A DNA stretch of 64,000 bases from Agathobaculum massiliense (GCF_900291975.1 NZ_OMPN01000001.1:2232001-2296000); one strand, 5' to 3'. Counted from the stretch's first letter, positions 9,856-18,836 are shown. Notes: generated by a model from the sequence alone, not told the origin. A program made the numbers and translations.

Positions 9856-10137
9856 ATGGCATATCTTTTGATCTCCATGCTGACCGTACTGCTTTTGGCG
9901 CTATACCTGCGGCAGCAGACTTTGCAGCAGCAGGTCTACAGGCTGAAAGAGCGACTGGACAGCTTGGCAGATATTACCGGACATGTAGAATACAAATCGG
10001 ATTATATCAGTGAAAAATTACAAAATGAACTGAAACGACTCAAGAAAAGCGGTCAGCCGGTGCAGGCGGTCAAACACCTGCGGGAGCAGACAGGGATGAA
10101 TTTGGTGCAGGCAAAGCAGTTTGTTGATAAGCTTTGA
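9856..10137 (+). CDS. small membrane-anchored protein with ribosomal L7/L12-like C-terminus ('moron')
   Basis: A 93-residue protein encoded opposite to the phage-head operon, between the connector and capsid genes. Residues 2-17 form a membrane segment (LLISMLTVLLLALYL), then comes a helical coiled region (about 18-65). The last 28 residues (GQPVQAVKHLREQTGMNLVQ onward) match the helix-turn-helix of the L7/L12 C-terminal domain, a module that binds translation factors in ribosomes. The ATG at 9856 is chosen over 9829 because GGGGGTAAAGG precedes it and 9829 lies almost at the transcription start. With its own promoter and terminator it looks like a phage moron. Function unknown. Confidence 0.7.
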   Translation: MAYLLISMLTVLLLALYLRQQTLQQQVYRLKERLDSLADITGHVEYKSDYISEKLQNELKRLKKSGQPVQAVKHLREQTGMNLVQAKQFVDKL

Positions 10138-10178
10138 TAGAATATCCGCACTTGTGCCAGGCTGAGAGCCTGTCTCAT

Positions 10179-10205
10179 GCCGCCCTATGGGCGGCCTTTT
10201 TCTTT
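10179..10205 (+). terminator. terminator of the moron gene
   Basis: Perfect stem GCCGCCC-TAT-GGGCGGC followed by CTTTTTCTTT. The T-run exists only on the plus strand, so it stops the small plus-strand gene. It abuts the stop codon of the capsid gene on the other strand. Confidence 0.85.
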
Positions 10206-11244
10206 AGCCCGCCGCCACAGGGGACGGATACTTGCCGGTTTCGACCGCATAGGCGCGGATCTGGCAGCCCTCGTCCGCGGTCAGTGCGGTATCGGCAATA
10301 TAATCCTTGGCCGAATCCGAGTAGCGCGGGTCGGAGCCGTCCAGCGTGTAGCGGATGGCCGCGCCGCTGCCTGCGGTGATCTTGCCCGAGGCGACCACCG
10401 GCGCGTCGGATACCGTATCCGCCGCCACCAGCGCGTATACGCCGCCGCATTTCGCCCCCAGCACATAGGCGTCATAGTAATGGCGGCCTTCGATCAGCGC
10501 GCCGGATACGCCTACCGGATCCTCGTGAACCTTGGCGTCCGCGATCTTATAGGGCATAAGCACCGCGTCCTTGTGCGCGACGAGGAAATACACATCCTCG
10601 GGCAGATAGCTCTTGGGTACGCGCACCACATGCATGCCGAACACCTCGCCGCAGACGCCCTTGGCAATGGACTGACGCGCAAGTACGTCCACGCCCGCGA
10701 ACTCGTCCGAGGTGCAGACCAGCTTGTACATCTCGCTTGTCAGGTAGAGATAGCGGTTGTCGTCCGGCACCAGCGCGTCGTCGAGCGCCTGCGACGCGTC
10801 CGCGATCTTGCTGATGATGTCGGCCTTGGTCGGCTTGGCCGCGCTTTCCGCGATCGTGCCAGCCATGGTCACAAAGCGGCGGAAGGCGTATTTGTCCGCG
10901 GCGGGCGTGGACTTTTCGTTCAGCTGCAGACGCAGCATGTCGGCCGCATTTTTGACCAGATTCTGGTCGAGGTTGTTGCCCTTGTCAATGGTGAGCGTGA
11001 ATGCCTTGTCCTGCGTCATGGTCAGTTCCTGCACCACGTCCTGCATCTCGGCCACGTCGCCGTAGCGGGCAAGGCCGCCGTCGCGGTCGTAGTCCACCTC
11101 CTCGACCGTGATCGGCGTGTACACCTTGAGCGTCTTGACACCGGTCAGGTCAAAGGTTTCCGCGGTCTTGCCCTTGATGAAGGACGCGCGGGTGAATACC
11201 TCGGCGATCTGGTCGGAATATTTGCTTGCAAGATTGATAGCCAT
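10204..11244 (-). CDS. major capsid protein with C-terminal Ig-like/chitobiase-type domain
   Basis: A 346-residue protein starting MAINLASKYSDQIAEVFTRA, a start typical of HK97-fold capsid proteins without a cleaved prohead part. Features include ITVEEVDYDR, then an LTIDKGNNLDQNLVK helix and YLYLTSEMYKLV. The last ~70 residues (about 280-346) carry an IRYTLDGSDPRYS motif and an IRAYAVETG strand, which match chitobiase/Ig-like C-terminal domains often displayed on phage capsids. The ATG follows a good AGGAGG site. Downstream of the scaffold gene, as usual. Confident as capsid; the surface domain is inferred. Confidence 0.85.
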   Translation of the reverse strand: MAINLASKYSDQIAEVFTRASFIKGKTAETFDLTGVKTLKVYTPITVEEVDYDRDGGLARYGDVAEMQDVVQELTMTQDKAFTLTIDKGNNLDQNLVKNAADMLRLQLNEKSTPAADKYAFRRFVTMAGTIAESAAKPTKADIISKIADASQALDDALVPDDNRYLYLTSEMYKLVCTSDEFAGVDVLARQSIAKGVCGEVFGMHVVRVPKSYLPEDVYFLVAHKDAVLMPYKIADAKVHEDPVGVSGALIEGRHYYDAYVLGAKCGGVYALVAADTVSDAPVVASGKITAGSGAAIRYTLDGSDPRYSDSAKDYIADTALTADEGCQIRAYAVETGKYPSPVAAG

Positions 11245-11275
11245 AAGTATAATACCTCCTGTTTATACGATATGT

Positions 11276-11794
11276 TTATTTCCCCAACAGTGCTAAGGTC
11301 ACGGGATCGACGCCTGCGGGCTCGCCGTCCGACTGTGCCGGACCGACCGCCGCGCGGCGGTTCTTTTGGTTCACCTCCAGCGCCGCCAGCTCGTCCTTGA
11401 GTTCAAGGATCTCCCACTTGCGGTAGGCGGAAACCAGCGAGCCTTCCTGCTGCGCCCATTCCCACACCTGCTGCGGGATGTCCTCGGGCTTGACCTCGGG
11501 ATATTCCTCCACGAACGCCGCATAGATCTGCCCGTTGGGCATACCGTTCGCAGCGCGGTTGCGGCGCACATAGGCGTTCTGTTTGGACAGCCCCAAGCTT
11601 GCCGCATGGATCAGCTCCTCCAGCGTCAGCTCCACGGTTTGCCCGTCTACCGGCACCGGAAAGGTTTGTGCGGCGGGGGGCGCGGACTGCCCAGCGGTAT
11701 CAGGGGAGAATGGGTTGGATGCAACTGCTCCCGTCTCCTGCGGGAGCGGCTGCGCCGGACTGCTGTTAGGTCTGGTCTTGTTCTGCATTTGCAT
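11276..11794 (-). CDS. capsid scaffold-like protein
   Basis: A 172-residue protein with a Pro/Gln/Ala-rich disordered N-terminus (residues 1-45), a short helical body (VELTLEELIHAASLGLSKQ) and a C-terminal coiled region (WEILELKDELAALEVNQKN). These are common traits of phage scaffolding proteins, and the gene lies directly between portal and capsid. Its start lies inside the end of the portal gene (29 bp overlap), so translation is coupled. No sequence-level family match was recognised. Confidence 0.6.
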   Translation of the reverse strand: MQMQNKTRPNSSPAQPLPQETGAVASNPFSPDTAGQSAPPAAQTFPVPVDGQTVELTLEELIHAASLGLSKQNAYVRRNRAANGMPNGQIYAAFVEEYPEVKPEDIPQQVWEWAQQEGSLVSAYRKWEILELKDELAALEVNQKNRRAAVGPAQSDGEPAGVDPVTLALLGK

Positions 11795-13319
11795 TTGCCT
11801 CCTTTTGCTGCTGCCGCTGCATGCGCAGCGCGTGCAGCAGGTCGTGTTTGCCGCGCACCTGATAGTCAGGCACGTTTTCCAGATAAACGAGCGGGTCGGT
11901 GATGACCCCGCTTTCGAGCAGGTGGTCGTTGGTCATGGTCTGCATGGTCTCTGACCAGTAGCTCGCCGCGCCCACGTCCACCTGAAGGCGCATATCCTGC
12001 CCGGCGAGCGTGGAAAAATCGAAAGACTGACGCTGCGGTTCGCCTCCGTCCTCATCCGGCACGACGACCGTGCGTATCCCGTAATGCGCGCCCATCAGGT
12101 CGAGGAAGATGCGCGCCCAGTCCTCGGTGAAGCGGTAGAACTCCATTTTGGTCAGCTCAAGCGGGGCGGCGGTCGCGTTCTGCACCGCGACGATAGCCGA
12201 GGTGTTGTCCGGTTTGACCGTGCCGAGCGCGGCCTCGCTCGCGCCCATCAGCTCGGCGGTGTCGGTCATCATCTGCTTCAGCAGCCCGAGCACCTGGCTG
12301 GAGATATCGGGCGCTTTGAACGCAGCCGCAATCGCGGTGTTCGGGTCGCCGCGCATACCGACCGCCTTGCCCACGTCGTTCGACCACCCGTTCGGGAAGC
12401 GGGTCATGTCGTAGATGATCTTGGGGAAGGCCACCTGCTTGATGCACTGTACATACATCGAGTACAGCTTGTTAATGGCAATCTGGTTGGGGATGGCCTC
12501 GGTCAGCGGACTTTCGCCGTGGCACGAGCCGCGCACACGGTTCCAGCACAGATGGGTCACCGGATAGTAGCGGTAGGGTAGCTCCTTTTCACGCATCACG
12601 GTCGCGGTGCGCGTGGTTTTGCAGAACGCGACGCCGTGCTCGGTCCGGCGCATGTGCAGCAGCACGGTTACGCGGTTGTTTTCGCCGTGCAGGCGGCGCA
12701 GGTGGTCTGCGTCGCCGTCCGGCCGGATGGCCTCGGCTTCGTCTGCGCCCATGCCGTTTTCCCGCACCTCCTTTTTGACCTCGTCCACATCGCGCCGCAT
12801 GGCGAGGATGAGGTAGGGCTGGCGCTGTACCTCGTCGCAGGCAGGGTTGCCGAAGCAGATATTGGTCGAGTCGATCAGCTCTGCCGCGATATCGCCCTTG
12901 ATTGCCTGGCCGGTCTCAAGCGTGGGATCGAAGTGGAGATAGAAGCACGCGTCGCCGTCCACACAGGCGTTTTTGAGCAGCGGCCGTCCGAGCGCCTTGA
13001 CGCCCGACCGCTCGATCGCGGACGCGAACGAGCGCTCCAGGATACGGGCGGTCCGGCGGCCTGCGCTGTCCATGTCGAACGGCTGCGCGCGTACCGCCAC
13101 ATCGTCCGATACCAGCATGGATACGAACAGGTTGACGCAGCGCCGCAGCACATTGAAGATCAGCGGGTCGAGCGACTGGACGCGCAGCCCCTCCCATTGG
13201 CGGCCGAGGTAGAAGGCCTCGTTGCGGCGCACGCGGTCGTACAGGCCGATCGAGCGTTTGTAGTCGCGGTCGCGCTCGTACTTTTGCCAGATCGCAGCAG
13301 GCGAGGGGTCAAACCGCAT
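11766..13319 (-). CDS. phage portal protein
   Basis: A 517-residue protein that would form the 12-mer ring at the capsid vertex through which DNA is pumped. The order right after the terminase and before the scaffold supports this, together with an N-terminal WQKYERDRDYKRSIGLYDRV helix, the RNEAFYLGRQWEGL motif and a long helical core containing LMGASEAALGTVKPDNTSA. The C-terminus is Gln/Asn-rich (QQQKEANANAEQDQT). It overlaps the small upstream membrane gene by 11 bp and the scaffold gene by 29 bp. Confidence 0.85.
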   Translation of the reverse strand: MRFDPSPAAIWQKYERDRDYKRSIGLYDRVRRNEAFYLGRQWEGLRVQSLDPLIFNVLRRCVNLFVSMLVSDDVAVRAQPFDMDSAGRRTARILERSFASAIERSGVKALGRPLLKNACVDGDACFYLHFDPTLETGQAIKGDIAAELIDSTNICFGNPACDEVQRQPYLILAMRRDVDEVKKEVRENGMGADEAEAIRPDGDADHLRRLHGENNRVTVLLHMRRTEHGVAFCKTTRTATVMREKELPYRYYPVTHLCWNRVRGSCHGESPLTEAIPNQIAINKLYSMYVQCIKQVAFPKIIYDMTRFPNGWSNDVGKAVGMRGDPNTAIAAAFKAPDISSQVLGLLKQMMTDTAELMGASEAALGTVKPDNTSAIVAVQNATAAPLELTKMEFYRFTEDWARIFLDLMGAHYGIRTVVVPDEDGGEPQRQSFDFSTLAGQDMRLQVDVGAASYWSETMQTMTNDHLLESGVITDPLVYLENVPDYQVRGKHDLLHALRMQRQQQKEANANAEQDQT

Positions 13320-13518
13320 GGTCGTCCTCCTCCCGTCCGTAGGCCATCAGCGCGGCCAGGTCGCGGCTGAGTGCGTCTCCGGCCGTGTCCGGCGCATCGC
13401 CGCTGCGGCCGCGCCCGCCCTCCCGCCAGAGCGGGGTGGGCAGCGTCAGCCCGCCGGATATGACCGCGCCGGTCAGCACCAGCAGGGCGGCGCCGATGCA
13501 GTAGCATAATAGTTCCAT
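13309..13518 (-). CDS. small single-span membrane protein in head operon
   Basis: A 69-residue protein. Residues 5-24 are hydrophobic (CYCIGAALLVLTGAVISGG) and form one membrane helix. The rest is polar and Gly/Arg/Asp-rich and ends with LAALMAYGREEDD. The ATG at 13518 is preceded by AGGAGGACACT, a strong ribosome site, so longer forms from upstream are rejected. It sits between the terminase and portal genes and overlaps the portal start. Function unknown; a holin role is possible in principle but nothing specific supports it. Confidence 0.6.
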   Translation of the reverse strand: MELLCYCIGAALLVLTGAVISGGLTLPTPLWREGGRGRSGDAPDTAGDALSRDLAALMAYGREEDDHAV

Positions 13519-13564
13519 AGTGTCCTCCTTTTCTGGAATGGGGACGGTGATTCCCCATTTTGGC

Positions 13565-14875
13565 TCAGTACCGCAAAAACTCTCCCACCTCGCAGTCATA
13601 CAGGGTCGGCGGCGCGGGCTGGGACGGCTCGTACACGGTCGCTGCATAGCCGCGCAGCGCGTCCGGCGCGTGGGTCAGTTCGTGCGGCGTGTTCGCCGTG
13701 TCGGACGGATTGCGCTTGTCGTGCTGCAGGGCGGGCAGGGTGCGGATCAGGTTGCGGCAGGTGTCGAAGATGGTCAGGCGGGGGCGCATCCCACCCTGCG
13801 CGTCCCGACGCGGGGCGAGCAGCTCGTGCAGCGCCAGCCAGCCGGCGACGCGCTCGTTGCTGCTTTTGTCGAAGTCCAGCCCGCAGTCCGCGAACAGCTC
13901 CACCGCACTTTTGCCGGTCTCCTGCCGCCGGTTCCACAGGTCGGGCGGAGCCAGCCGGCAGTCGATGCGTTCGCCCGCCGGCTCGCAGTCCAGAATGGCC
14001 GCCGCCGCTTCTGAGATAATCAAACCAGATTGATATAACTCTCTGTATACTATGCTGTATCCATCCGGACTTTGTGCGATCCACAGCGCGGCGAGCATAT
14101 CCAGCCCGTAGTCGATCGTCAGATAACGCCGCCAGCTCTTGGGGATGGGGTGCGGCGGCGTGACGTGCCGCTCGGCGGAAAACTCGCTGAAATACCGCCC
14201 CTCGTCCAGCTCCCACGCTCCGTCGAGCAGCGCCCTGCGGTCGTACGGGGCGAGCAGCCGCAGCCGTTTTTCATATCCCGCGTCCGCCTGCTGCAGAAAT
14301 GGGTTGTCCGCCAGTCGCGCAGGCAGGAACAGTCGCGTGCCGCCATCGCATTCGCACACGGTGTCGGGCGGCATGGGGTCGATGTACCGCGCCTTGACCC
14401 AGTGATGCCCCACGCCACCCGGGTTGGTGGTGGATTTGATCTGCTTGGGATAGCCGTTCGCGCCCCGCACGCGGGAGATCAGGTAGGTGAACTGGCTTTC
14501 CGTGAAGTGGGTCAGCTCGTCGAAGCGGATCACATCGTACTCGGCGGACTGATAACGGGTCACGTCGTTCTCTGCATCGCAGTAGCCGAATTCCAGAACT
14601 GAGCCGTTAACGAACTGCCACAGGTGCTCGCTCACCTTGTAGGACGCGACCGCCTGCGGGAACAGCCGCAGCGACGCAGGCACGAGCGAGCGGTCCAGCT
14701 CGGGCAGGGTGCGCCGCAGCATGAGCTGCCGCGAGGCCGGATACTGCACCGCGAACCGCAATGCGTCCAAAAGCTGGCCGTGGCTTTTGCCGCCGCCTGC
14801 CGCGCCGCCGAACAGCGTTTCAAATGCCTCCGAGCGGATGAACGCCGCCTGCCGCGGGGTTACTTCGTATTCGAT
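13565..14875 (-). CDS. phage terminase large subunit
   Basis: DNA-packaging motor ATPase and nuclease. Walker A is FGGAAGGGKS with Lys30, counting from the ATC at 14875. Walker B is IRFDELTHF (Asp119-Glu120), followed by a coupling motif KSTTNPGG and an RNase-H-like nuclease core beginning YLTIDYGLD. The 436 residues counted this way are normal for the family. The frame contains no ATG, GTG or TTG before the conserved region except far upstream in Arg-rich shadow sequence, so ATC at 14875 is only a proposed start. It overlaps the small subunit gene by 16 bp. Confidence 0.88.
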   Translation of the reverse strand: MEYEVTPRQAAFIRSEAFETLFGGAAGGGKSHGQLLDALRFAVQYPASRQLMLRRTLPELDRSLVPASLRLFPQAVASYKVSEHLWQFVNGSVLEFGYCDAENDVTRYQSAEYDVIRFDELTHFTESQFTYLISRVRGANGYPKQIKSTTNPGGVGHHWVKARYIDPMPPDTVCECDGGTRLFLPARLADNPFLQQADAGYEKRLRLLAPYDRRALLDGAWELDEGRYFSEFSAERHVTPPHPIPKSWRRYLTIDYGLDMLAALWIAQSPDGYSIVYRELYQSGLIISEAAAAILDCEPAGERIDCRLAPPDLWNRRQETGKSAVELFADCGLDFDKSSNERVAGWLALHELLAPRRDAQGGMRPRLTIFDTCRNLIRTLPALQHDKRNPSDTANTPHELTHAPDALRGYAATVYEPSQPAPPTLYDCEVGEFLRY

Positions 14876-15075
14876 CGCACGTCCACGATTTGGAACACGA
14901 TCTCGACCGGCGCGGGCGGTTCGGCCTCCGCACCGTCCAGCAGCACTCCCTTGCCGACCGTCCGGTCGAGAATCTCGCGGATCGCGGTCAGACGGCTGTT
15001 CGCGGGCGCTTCCGCGTCGTCCGCGATCTCGTACAGCATCCGGATCAGCTCGTCCGGATGGTTCTTTTTTCGCAC
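14860..15075 (-). CDS. terminase small subunit-like protein
   Basis: A 71-residue protein starting GTG at 15075, with AAAGGAGG 10 nt upstream. It has a short Lys-rich N-terminus, an ELIRMLYEIADDAEAPANSR helix and a second helix LTAIREILDRTVGKGV. This fits the helix-turn-helix DNA-recognition fold of small terminases, which mark DNA for packaging. It is the first gene after the SOS-controlled promoter and directly precedes the large subunit. The short length and lack of a recognisable oligomerisation core leave some doubt. Confidence 0.6.
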   Translation of the reverse strand: MRKKNHPDELIRMLYEIADDAEAPANSRLTAIREILDRTVGKGVLLDGAEAEPPAPVEIVFQIVDVRSNTK

Positions 15076-15126
15076 AATGGCATCGCCTCCTTTGGGGATA
15101 GAGTCGCTTACTTTCCCGCAGGGCAT

Positions 15127-15155
15127 AGAATAGGAGAATCCTCCGCAAAAGTCAA
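15127..15155 (-). promoter_or_regulatory. promoter of the phage-head operon
   Basis: On the minus strand: TTGACT (15150-15155), a 17-bp spacer and TATTCT (15127-15132). The leader is about 45 nt to the terS GTG. It is the only good promoter seen for the eight-gene operon. Confidence 0.75.
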
Positions 15156-15167
15156 GAACAAATGTTC
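15156..15167. promoter_or_regulatory. LexA (SOS) box abutting the phage-head promoter
   Basis: The palindrome GAACAAATGTTC matches the Firmicutes LexA core GAAC-RNRY-GTTC, with G after it on the right flank. It directly touches the -35 hexamer of the head-operon promoter, a usual position for repression. It lies about 140 bp from the uppP promoter on the other strand, so it probably controls only the phage module. Confidence 0.7.
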
Positions 15168-15304
15168 GGTTTTGCGAGGCGTGAAAAAAATAACCCTTTT
15201 GCGGGCGTGGCGGCGGAAAGCGGAGCAGCCCTTGCGCAAAGGCGGCGGGCCTGCGAATACACGGCGGTATTTTGCTAAATTTGGTGGTATCTGACACGGA
15301 GATA

Positions 15305-15313
15305 TGCTATAAT
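15305..15313 (+). promoter_or_regulatory. extended -10 promoter of uppP
   Basis: TGCTATAAT, an extended -10 with TATAAT at 15308-15313, and no clear -35 at the right distance. It lies 43 bp before the uppP start. Confidence 0.55.
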
Positions 15314-15355
15314 AAAACTGTATGTAAAATTCGCCCCACCGAGAGGAGAAAAAGA

Positions 15356-16189
15356 ATGAGTTTATGGTTCGCCGTTCTGCTGGGTCTGGTACAGGGCCTG
15401 ACCGAGTTTTTACCCGTTTCCTCGTCCGGCCATTTGGTGCTCGCCCAGACGATTTTTGGGGACGGGATAGAAACGAATTACATGCTGTTTAATGTGCTGT
15501 TGCACTTTGGCACGCTGCTGTCGGTTGTCGTTGCGTTCTGGAGCGATATCAAGGAGCTGTTCCTCGAATTTTTCGCCTGGATCAAGGACGGCTTCCGGAT
15601 CAACGGCCATCCTTACCGCCGTTTTATCATCATGCTGCTGATTACGATTCTGCCGATGTTCGCCATCCTGCCGATCAAAAGCAAGATTGAGGGCGCGTTC
15701 TCCTCGTCCCTGATCGTCGGGCTGATGCTTCTGGTCACGGCGGCGATCCTGTTCCTGTCGGAAAAGGCGCCGAAAAAGCATAAGACGGAAAAGGACGCGA
15801 CCTGGCTGGATGCGTTGATCGTCGGCATCGGCCAGTGCTTCGCGGTGCTGCCCGGCCTGTCGCGCTCGGGTACCACTATGTGTACCGGCCTGTTCCGCGG
15901 CTTTTCGCGCGAGTTTTCCGTGCGGTTCGCGTTTATCATGTCGCTGCCCGTCATTCTGGGCGCGAATATTCTGGAACTGGTCGACGTGATCCGCGATCCG
16001 TCGACGATTGGCGAGGTTTCGCTCGCCTGCTACATCGTAGGCATCCTGGTGGCGATGGTATCCGGCTTGGCGGCGATCCGCATGGTGCGGTTTGTGTCCA
16101 AGCGGGGCAACTTCCGCCCGTTCGTGGTCTACTGTACGCTGATTGGTACAATCACGATCGTCGTCAGCCTGATCCGGATGGTGGTCTGA
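15356..16189 (+). CDS. uppP: undecaprenyl-diphosphatase
   Basis: Membrane phosphatase that recycles undecaprenyl diphosphate for cell-wall synthesis (BacA; bacitracin resistance). The 277-residue form from the ATG at 15356 is favoured because GAGAGGAGAAAAAG precedes it. Diagnostic motifs are [11 protein letters not shown] near residue 20 and PGLSRSGTT near 170, within about eight hydrophobic segments. It is 61 bp upstream of ftsK on the same strand and may form an operon with it. Confidence 0.95.
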   Translation: MSLWFAVLLGLVQGLTEFLPVSSSGHLVLAQTIFGDGIETNYMLFNVLLHFGTLLSVVVAFWSDIKELFLEFFAWIKDGFRINGHPYRRFIIMLLITILPMFAILPIKSKIEGAFSSSLIVGLMLLVTAAILFLSEKAPKKHKTEKDATWLDALIVGIGQCFAVLPGLSRSGTTMCTGLFRGFSREFSVRFAFIMSLPVILGANILELVDVIRDPSTIGEVSLACYIVGILVAMVSGLAAIRMVRFVSKRGNFRPFVVYCTLIGTITIVVSLIRMVV

Positions 16190-16250
16190 CCGTTCCGCTG
16201 CGGGGTCTGCCGCGGTATGGAAAAGAGAACGGAAGAGAGGTTTCAATAAT

Positions 16251-18758
16251 TTGGCTGCAAGAAAAACCACAACCAAAAAAAGCGCGCCTCGCGGGAAAGC
16301 GGCCGCGCGCCGCGCGCCCGAGCCGGAGACGCTTCTGCCGCGCGCGGCCTGGGGCGCGATCTGGGGCGTGGCGGGGCTGCTGTGCCTGTTGTCGCTGCTG
16401 CCGATCGACGGGGTCGTGCTGGACGCCCTGCATCGGGGGATTGGCGCGCTGATCGGGACAGGCAGCTATGTGCTGCCGTTCGCCCTGCTGGGGCTGGCGG
16501 CGCTGCTGATCGCGCGGCGCAAAGGGCCGGTGCGCCTGCGGGGCTGCTGCATCGCCCTGCTGCCCGTGCTGGCGGGCGGCGTCGTGCATGCGATCACCTG
16601 CGCCAATGAATATGCGTTCTCCATGAGCACCCTGTCCGGCCTGCTGAAGTCCGGCATGGAGATGAAATCAGGCGGCCTGCTGTCCGGCGGCCTGTACATG
16701 GTGTTTGAGTGGGCGCTGTCCTCGATCGGCGCGCTGCTGGTTTTGCTGCTGCTGCTGGTTGCGGCGCTGCTGGCCGCCTGCCGCATCACGCCGCAGGCGT
16801 TGATGGATATGTTCCGCCCCCCAGCGTATGAATATGAGGACGAAGAGGAGCGCGAGCGCTATGAGGCGCCAGCCAAGCTGCCCAATGTGCATGAGGTGGC
16901 CGCTGTCCATGCGCAGAAACGGGAGGAGCGCCGCGCCGCACGCCGCAAGGTGAATATCGATATCCCGCTGGACGCCGAGCCGCCGGGCGAGGACAAGCCG
17001 GGCGAGGCTCCGGACGCGCCGCCGCGCCGCATGCACGGTGGTAAGCCGATCGCACCGGATGAATACCTGCGTTCGCTCAAAGAGGAAACGACGGGCGAGC
17101 AGGTCAGCATCATGGACCTAGTGGAGAATAAACCGGAGGAAGAGGAAGCGCCGGCGGAGCTGGAGCAGGCGCCGAAGAAAGCGGAAAAGATCGGGGAACA
17201 GGAGCAGGCGGCGCTGAGCGAGCAGATGGACGAGAGCCAGAAAGCGCCAGTTCCGGTTTACGACTATCCGCCGATTGAGCTGCTGGTGCAGGGCAAACGG
17301 GCATCGGCGGCGGGCGCGGAAGCTGAGCTGCGGGAAAATTCCGAATGCCTGATCGACACCCTGCAGTCGTTCAATATCGACGCGCAGATCATCGGCATTG
17401 TGCGCGGCCCCTCGGTCACGCGGTTCGAGCTGACCATCCCGCGCGGCATTAAGATCTCCCGCATCACCGCGCTGTCGGATGATATTGCGCTGTCGCTCGG
17501 CGCGGTATCCGTCCGCATCGCGCCCATACCGGATAAGATCGCAGTCGGCATCGAGGTGCCGAACAAAGCGGTCAATACAGTGTTCATCCGCGAGTGTATC
17601 GCTTCGCCGGCGTTCACCAACGCGCGCAGCCGCCTGTCCTTTGCCGTGGGCAAGGACATCACCGGCAAGCCGGTGATTGGCGATATTGCGAAAATGCCGC
17701 ATATGCTGATTGCGGGTACTACCGGATCGGGCAAATCCGTGTGCATCAATTCCATGCTGATCTCGCTGCTGTACAAGTCCACGCCCGAGGAGGTCCGGCT
17801 GATCATGGTCGATCCTAAAATGGTTGAGCTGGGCAATTACAACGGCATCCCGCATCTGCTGATTCCGGTCGTGACCGACCCCAAGAAGGCGGCGGGCGCA
17901 CTCAACTGGGCGGTGGGCGAGATGGAGCGCCGCTATAAGCTGTTCGCGGACCATCAGGTGCGCAACCTGGTCGGCTATAACGACCTGATGCGCGCCGAAC
18001 GGGCGAAGGCGGAGCAGGAGGAGGGCGGCGCGCCCGAGCAGTATCAGGTCCTCCCGCAGATCGTCATTGTCATCGATGAGCTGGCAGACCTGATGATGGT
18101 CGCGGCCAAGGAGGTCGAGACTTCGATCTGCCGCATCGCGCAGAAGGCGCGCGCGGCGGGCATGCATCTGGTGGTGGCGACCCAGCGCCCGTCGGCCGAC
18201 GTCATTACCGGCATTATGAAAGCCAATATCCCGTCCCGCATCGCGTTCGCGGTGGCCAGCCAGATTGAATCCCGCATTATTCTGGATACGACTGGCGCGG
18301 AAAAGCTGATTGGCAAGGGCGATATGCTGTACGCCCCGCTGGGGGAGGGCAAGCCTACGCGCGTGCAGGGCTGCTTTATTTCGTCGGATGAGATCGAAGC
18401 GGTGATCGCGCATATCAAGGAGACAAGCACAGCCGAATATAATGAGGAGATACTCGAACACATCGAGCGCCAGGCGGAGCAGGCGGAGGGCAAGGGCGGC
18501 GCCTCCGGCGACCCGGGCGAGGAAGAGGACGACATGATCGAGGAGGCGATCGATGTGATTATGGATTGCCGCCAAGCGTCCACCTCCATGCTGCAGCGCC
18601 GTCTGAAGCTCGGCTATTCCCGCGCCGCGCGCATCATCGACCAGATCGAAGAGCGCGGCATCATCGGTCCGTTCGAGGGCTCCAAGCCACGCCAAATCCT
18701 GATTTCCAAAGAGGAGTGGCAGGAAATGAAGCTGCGGCGGCACACGCCGCTCGATTGA
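16251..18758 (+). CDS. ftsK: DNA translocase FtsK/SpoIIIE
   Basis: Septal DNA pump that moves chromosomes during division or sporulation. The 835-residue protein has a short Lys/Ala-rich start and four membrane segments between residues about 25 and 185. An acidic, Pro/Glu-rich linker (about 190-345) leads to the ATPase with Walker A GTTGSGKS near residue 490 and Walker [15 protein letters not shown]-terminal winged-helix gamma domain ([20 protein letters not shown]) follows. The start is TTG at 16251, behind GGAAGAGAGG. Confidence 0.95.
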   Translation: MAARKTTTKKSAPRGKAAARRAPEPETLLPRAAWGAIWGVAGLLCLLSLLPIDGVVLDALHRGIGALIGTGSYVLPFALLGLAALLIARRKGPVRLRGCCIALLPVLAGGVVHAITCANEYAFSMSTLSGLLKSGMEMKSGGLLSGGLYMVFEWALSSIGALLVLLLLLVAALLAACRITPQALMDMFRPPAYEYEDEEERERYEAPAKLPNVHEVAAVHAQKREERRAARRKVNIDIPLDAEPPGEDKPGEAPDAPPRRMHGGKPIAPDEYLRSLKEETTGEQVSIMDLVENKPEEEEAPAELEQAPKKAEKIGEQEQAALSEQMDESQKAPVPVYDYPPIELLVQGKRASAAGAEAELRENSECLIDTLQSFNIDAQIIGIVRGPSVTRFELTIPRGIKISRITALSDDIALSLGAVSVRIAPIPDKIAVGIEVPNKAVNTVFIRECIASPAFTNARSRLSFAVGKDITGKPVIGDIAKMPHMLIAGTTGSGKSVCINSMLISLLYKSTPEEVRLIMVDPKMVELGNYNGIPHLLIPVVTDPKKAAGALNWAVGEMERRYKLFADHQVRNLVGYNDLMRAERAKAEQEEGGAPEQYQVLPQIVIVIDELADLMMVAAKEVETSICRIAQKARAAGMHLVVATQRPSADVITGIMKANIPSRIAFAVASQIESRIILDTTGAEKLIGKGDMLYAPLGEGKPTRVQGCFISSDEIEAVIAHIKETSTAEYNEEILEHIERQAEQAEGKGGASGDPGEEEDDMIEEAIDVIMDCRQASTSMLQRRLKLGYSRAARIIDQIEERGIIGPFEGSKPRQILISKEEWQEMKLRRHTPLD

Positions 18759-18836
18759 AGCCTCGGTTTCCATCAAAAGGGGACTGCCGCGTATTTCCCC
18801 GTCGTTCATTTTTAATTTCCAACAGGAGGGTTTATT

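Noticed and set aside
14878-15148. N-terminal extension of the large terminase up to 15148
   Set aside because: The extra ~90 residues are Arg/Asp-rich shadow sequence of terS, and the frame would start upstream near the promoter -10.
6420-15300. Attachment-site repeats flanking the phage-head operon
   Set aside because: No direct repeats were recognised by eye near either end, and no tRNA gene is present.
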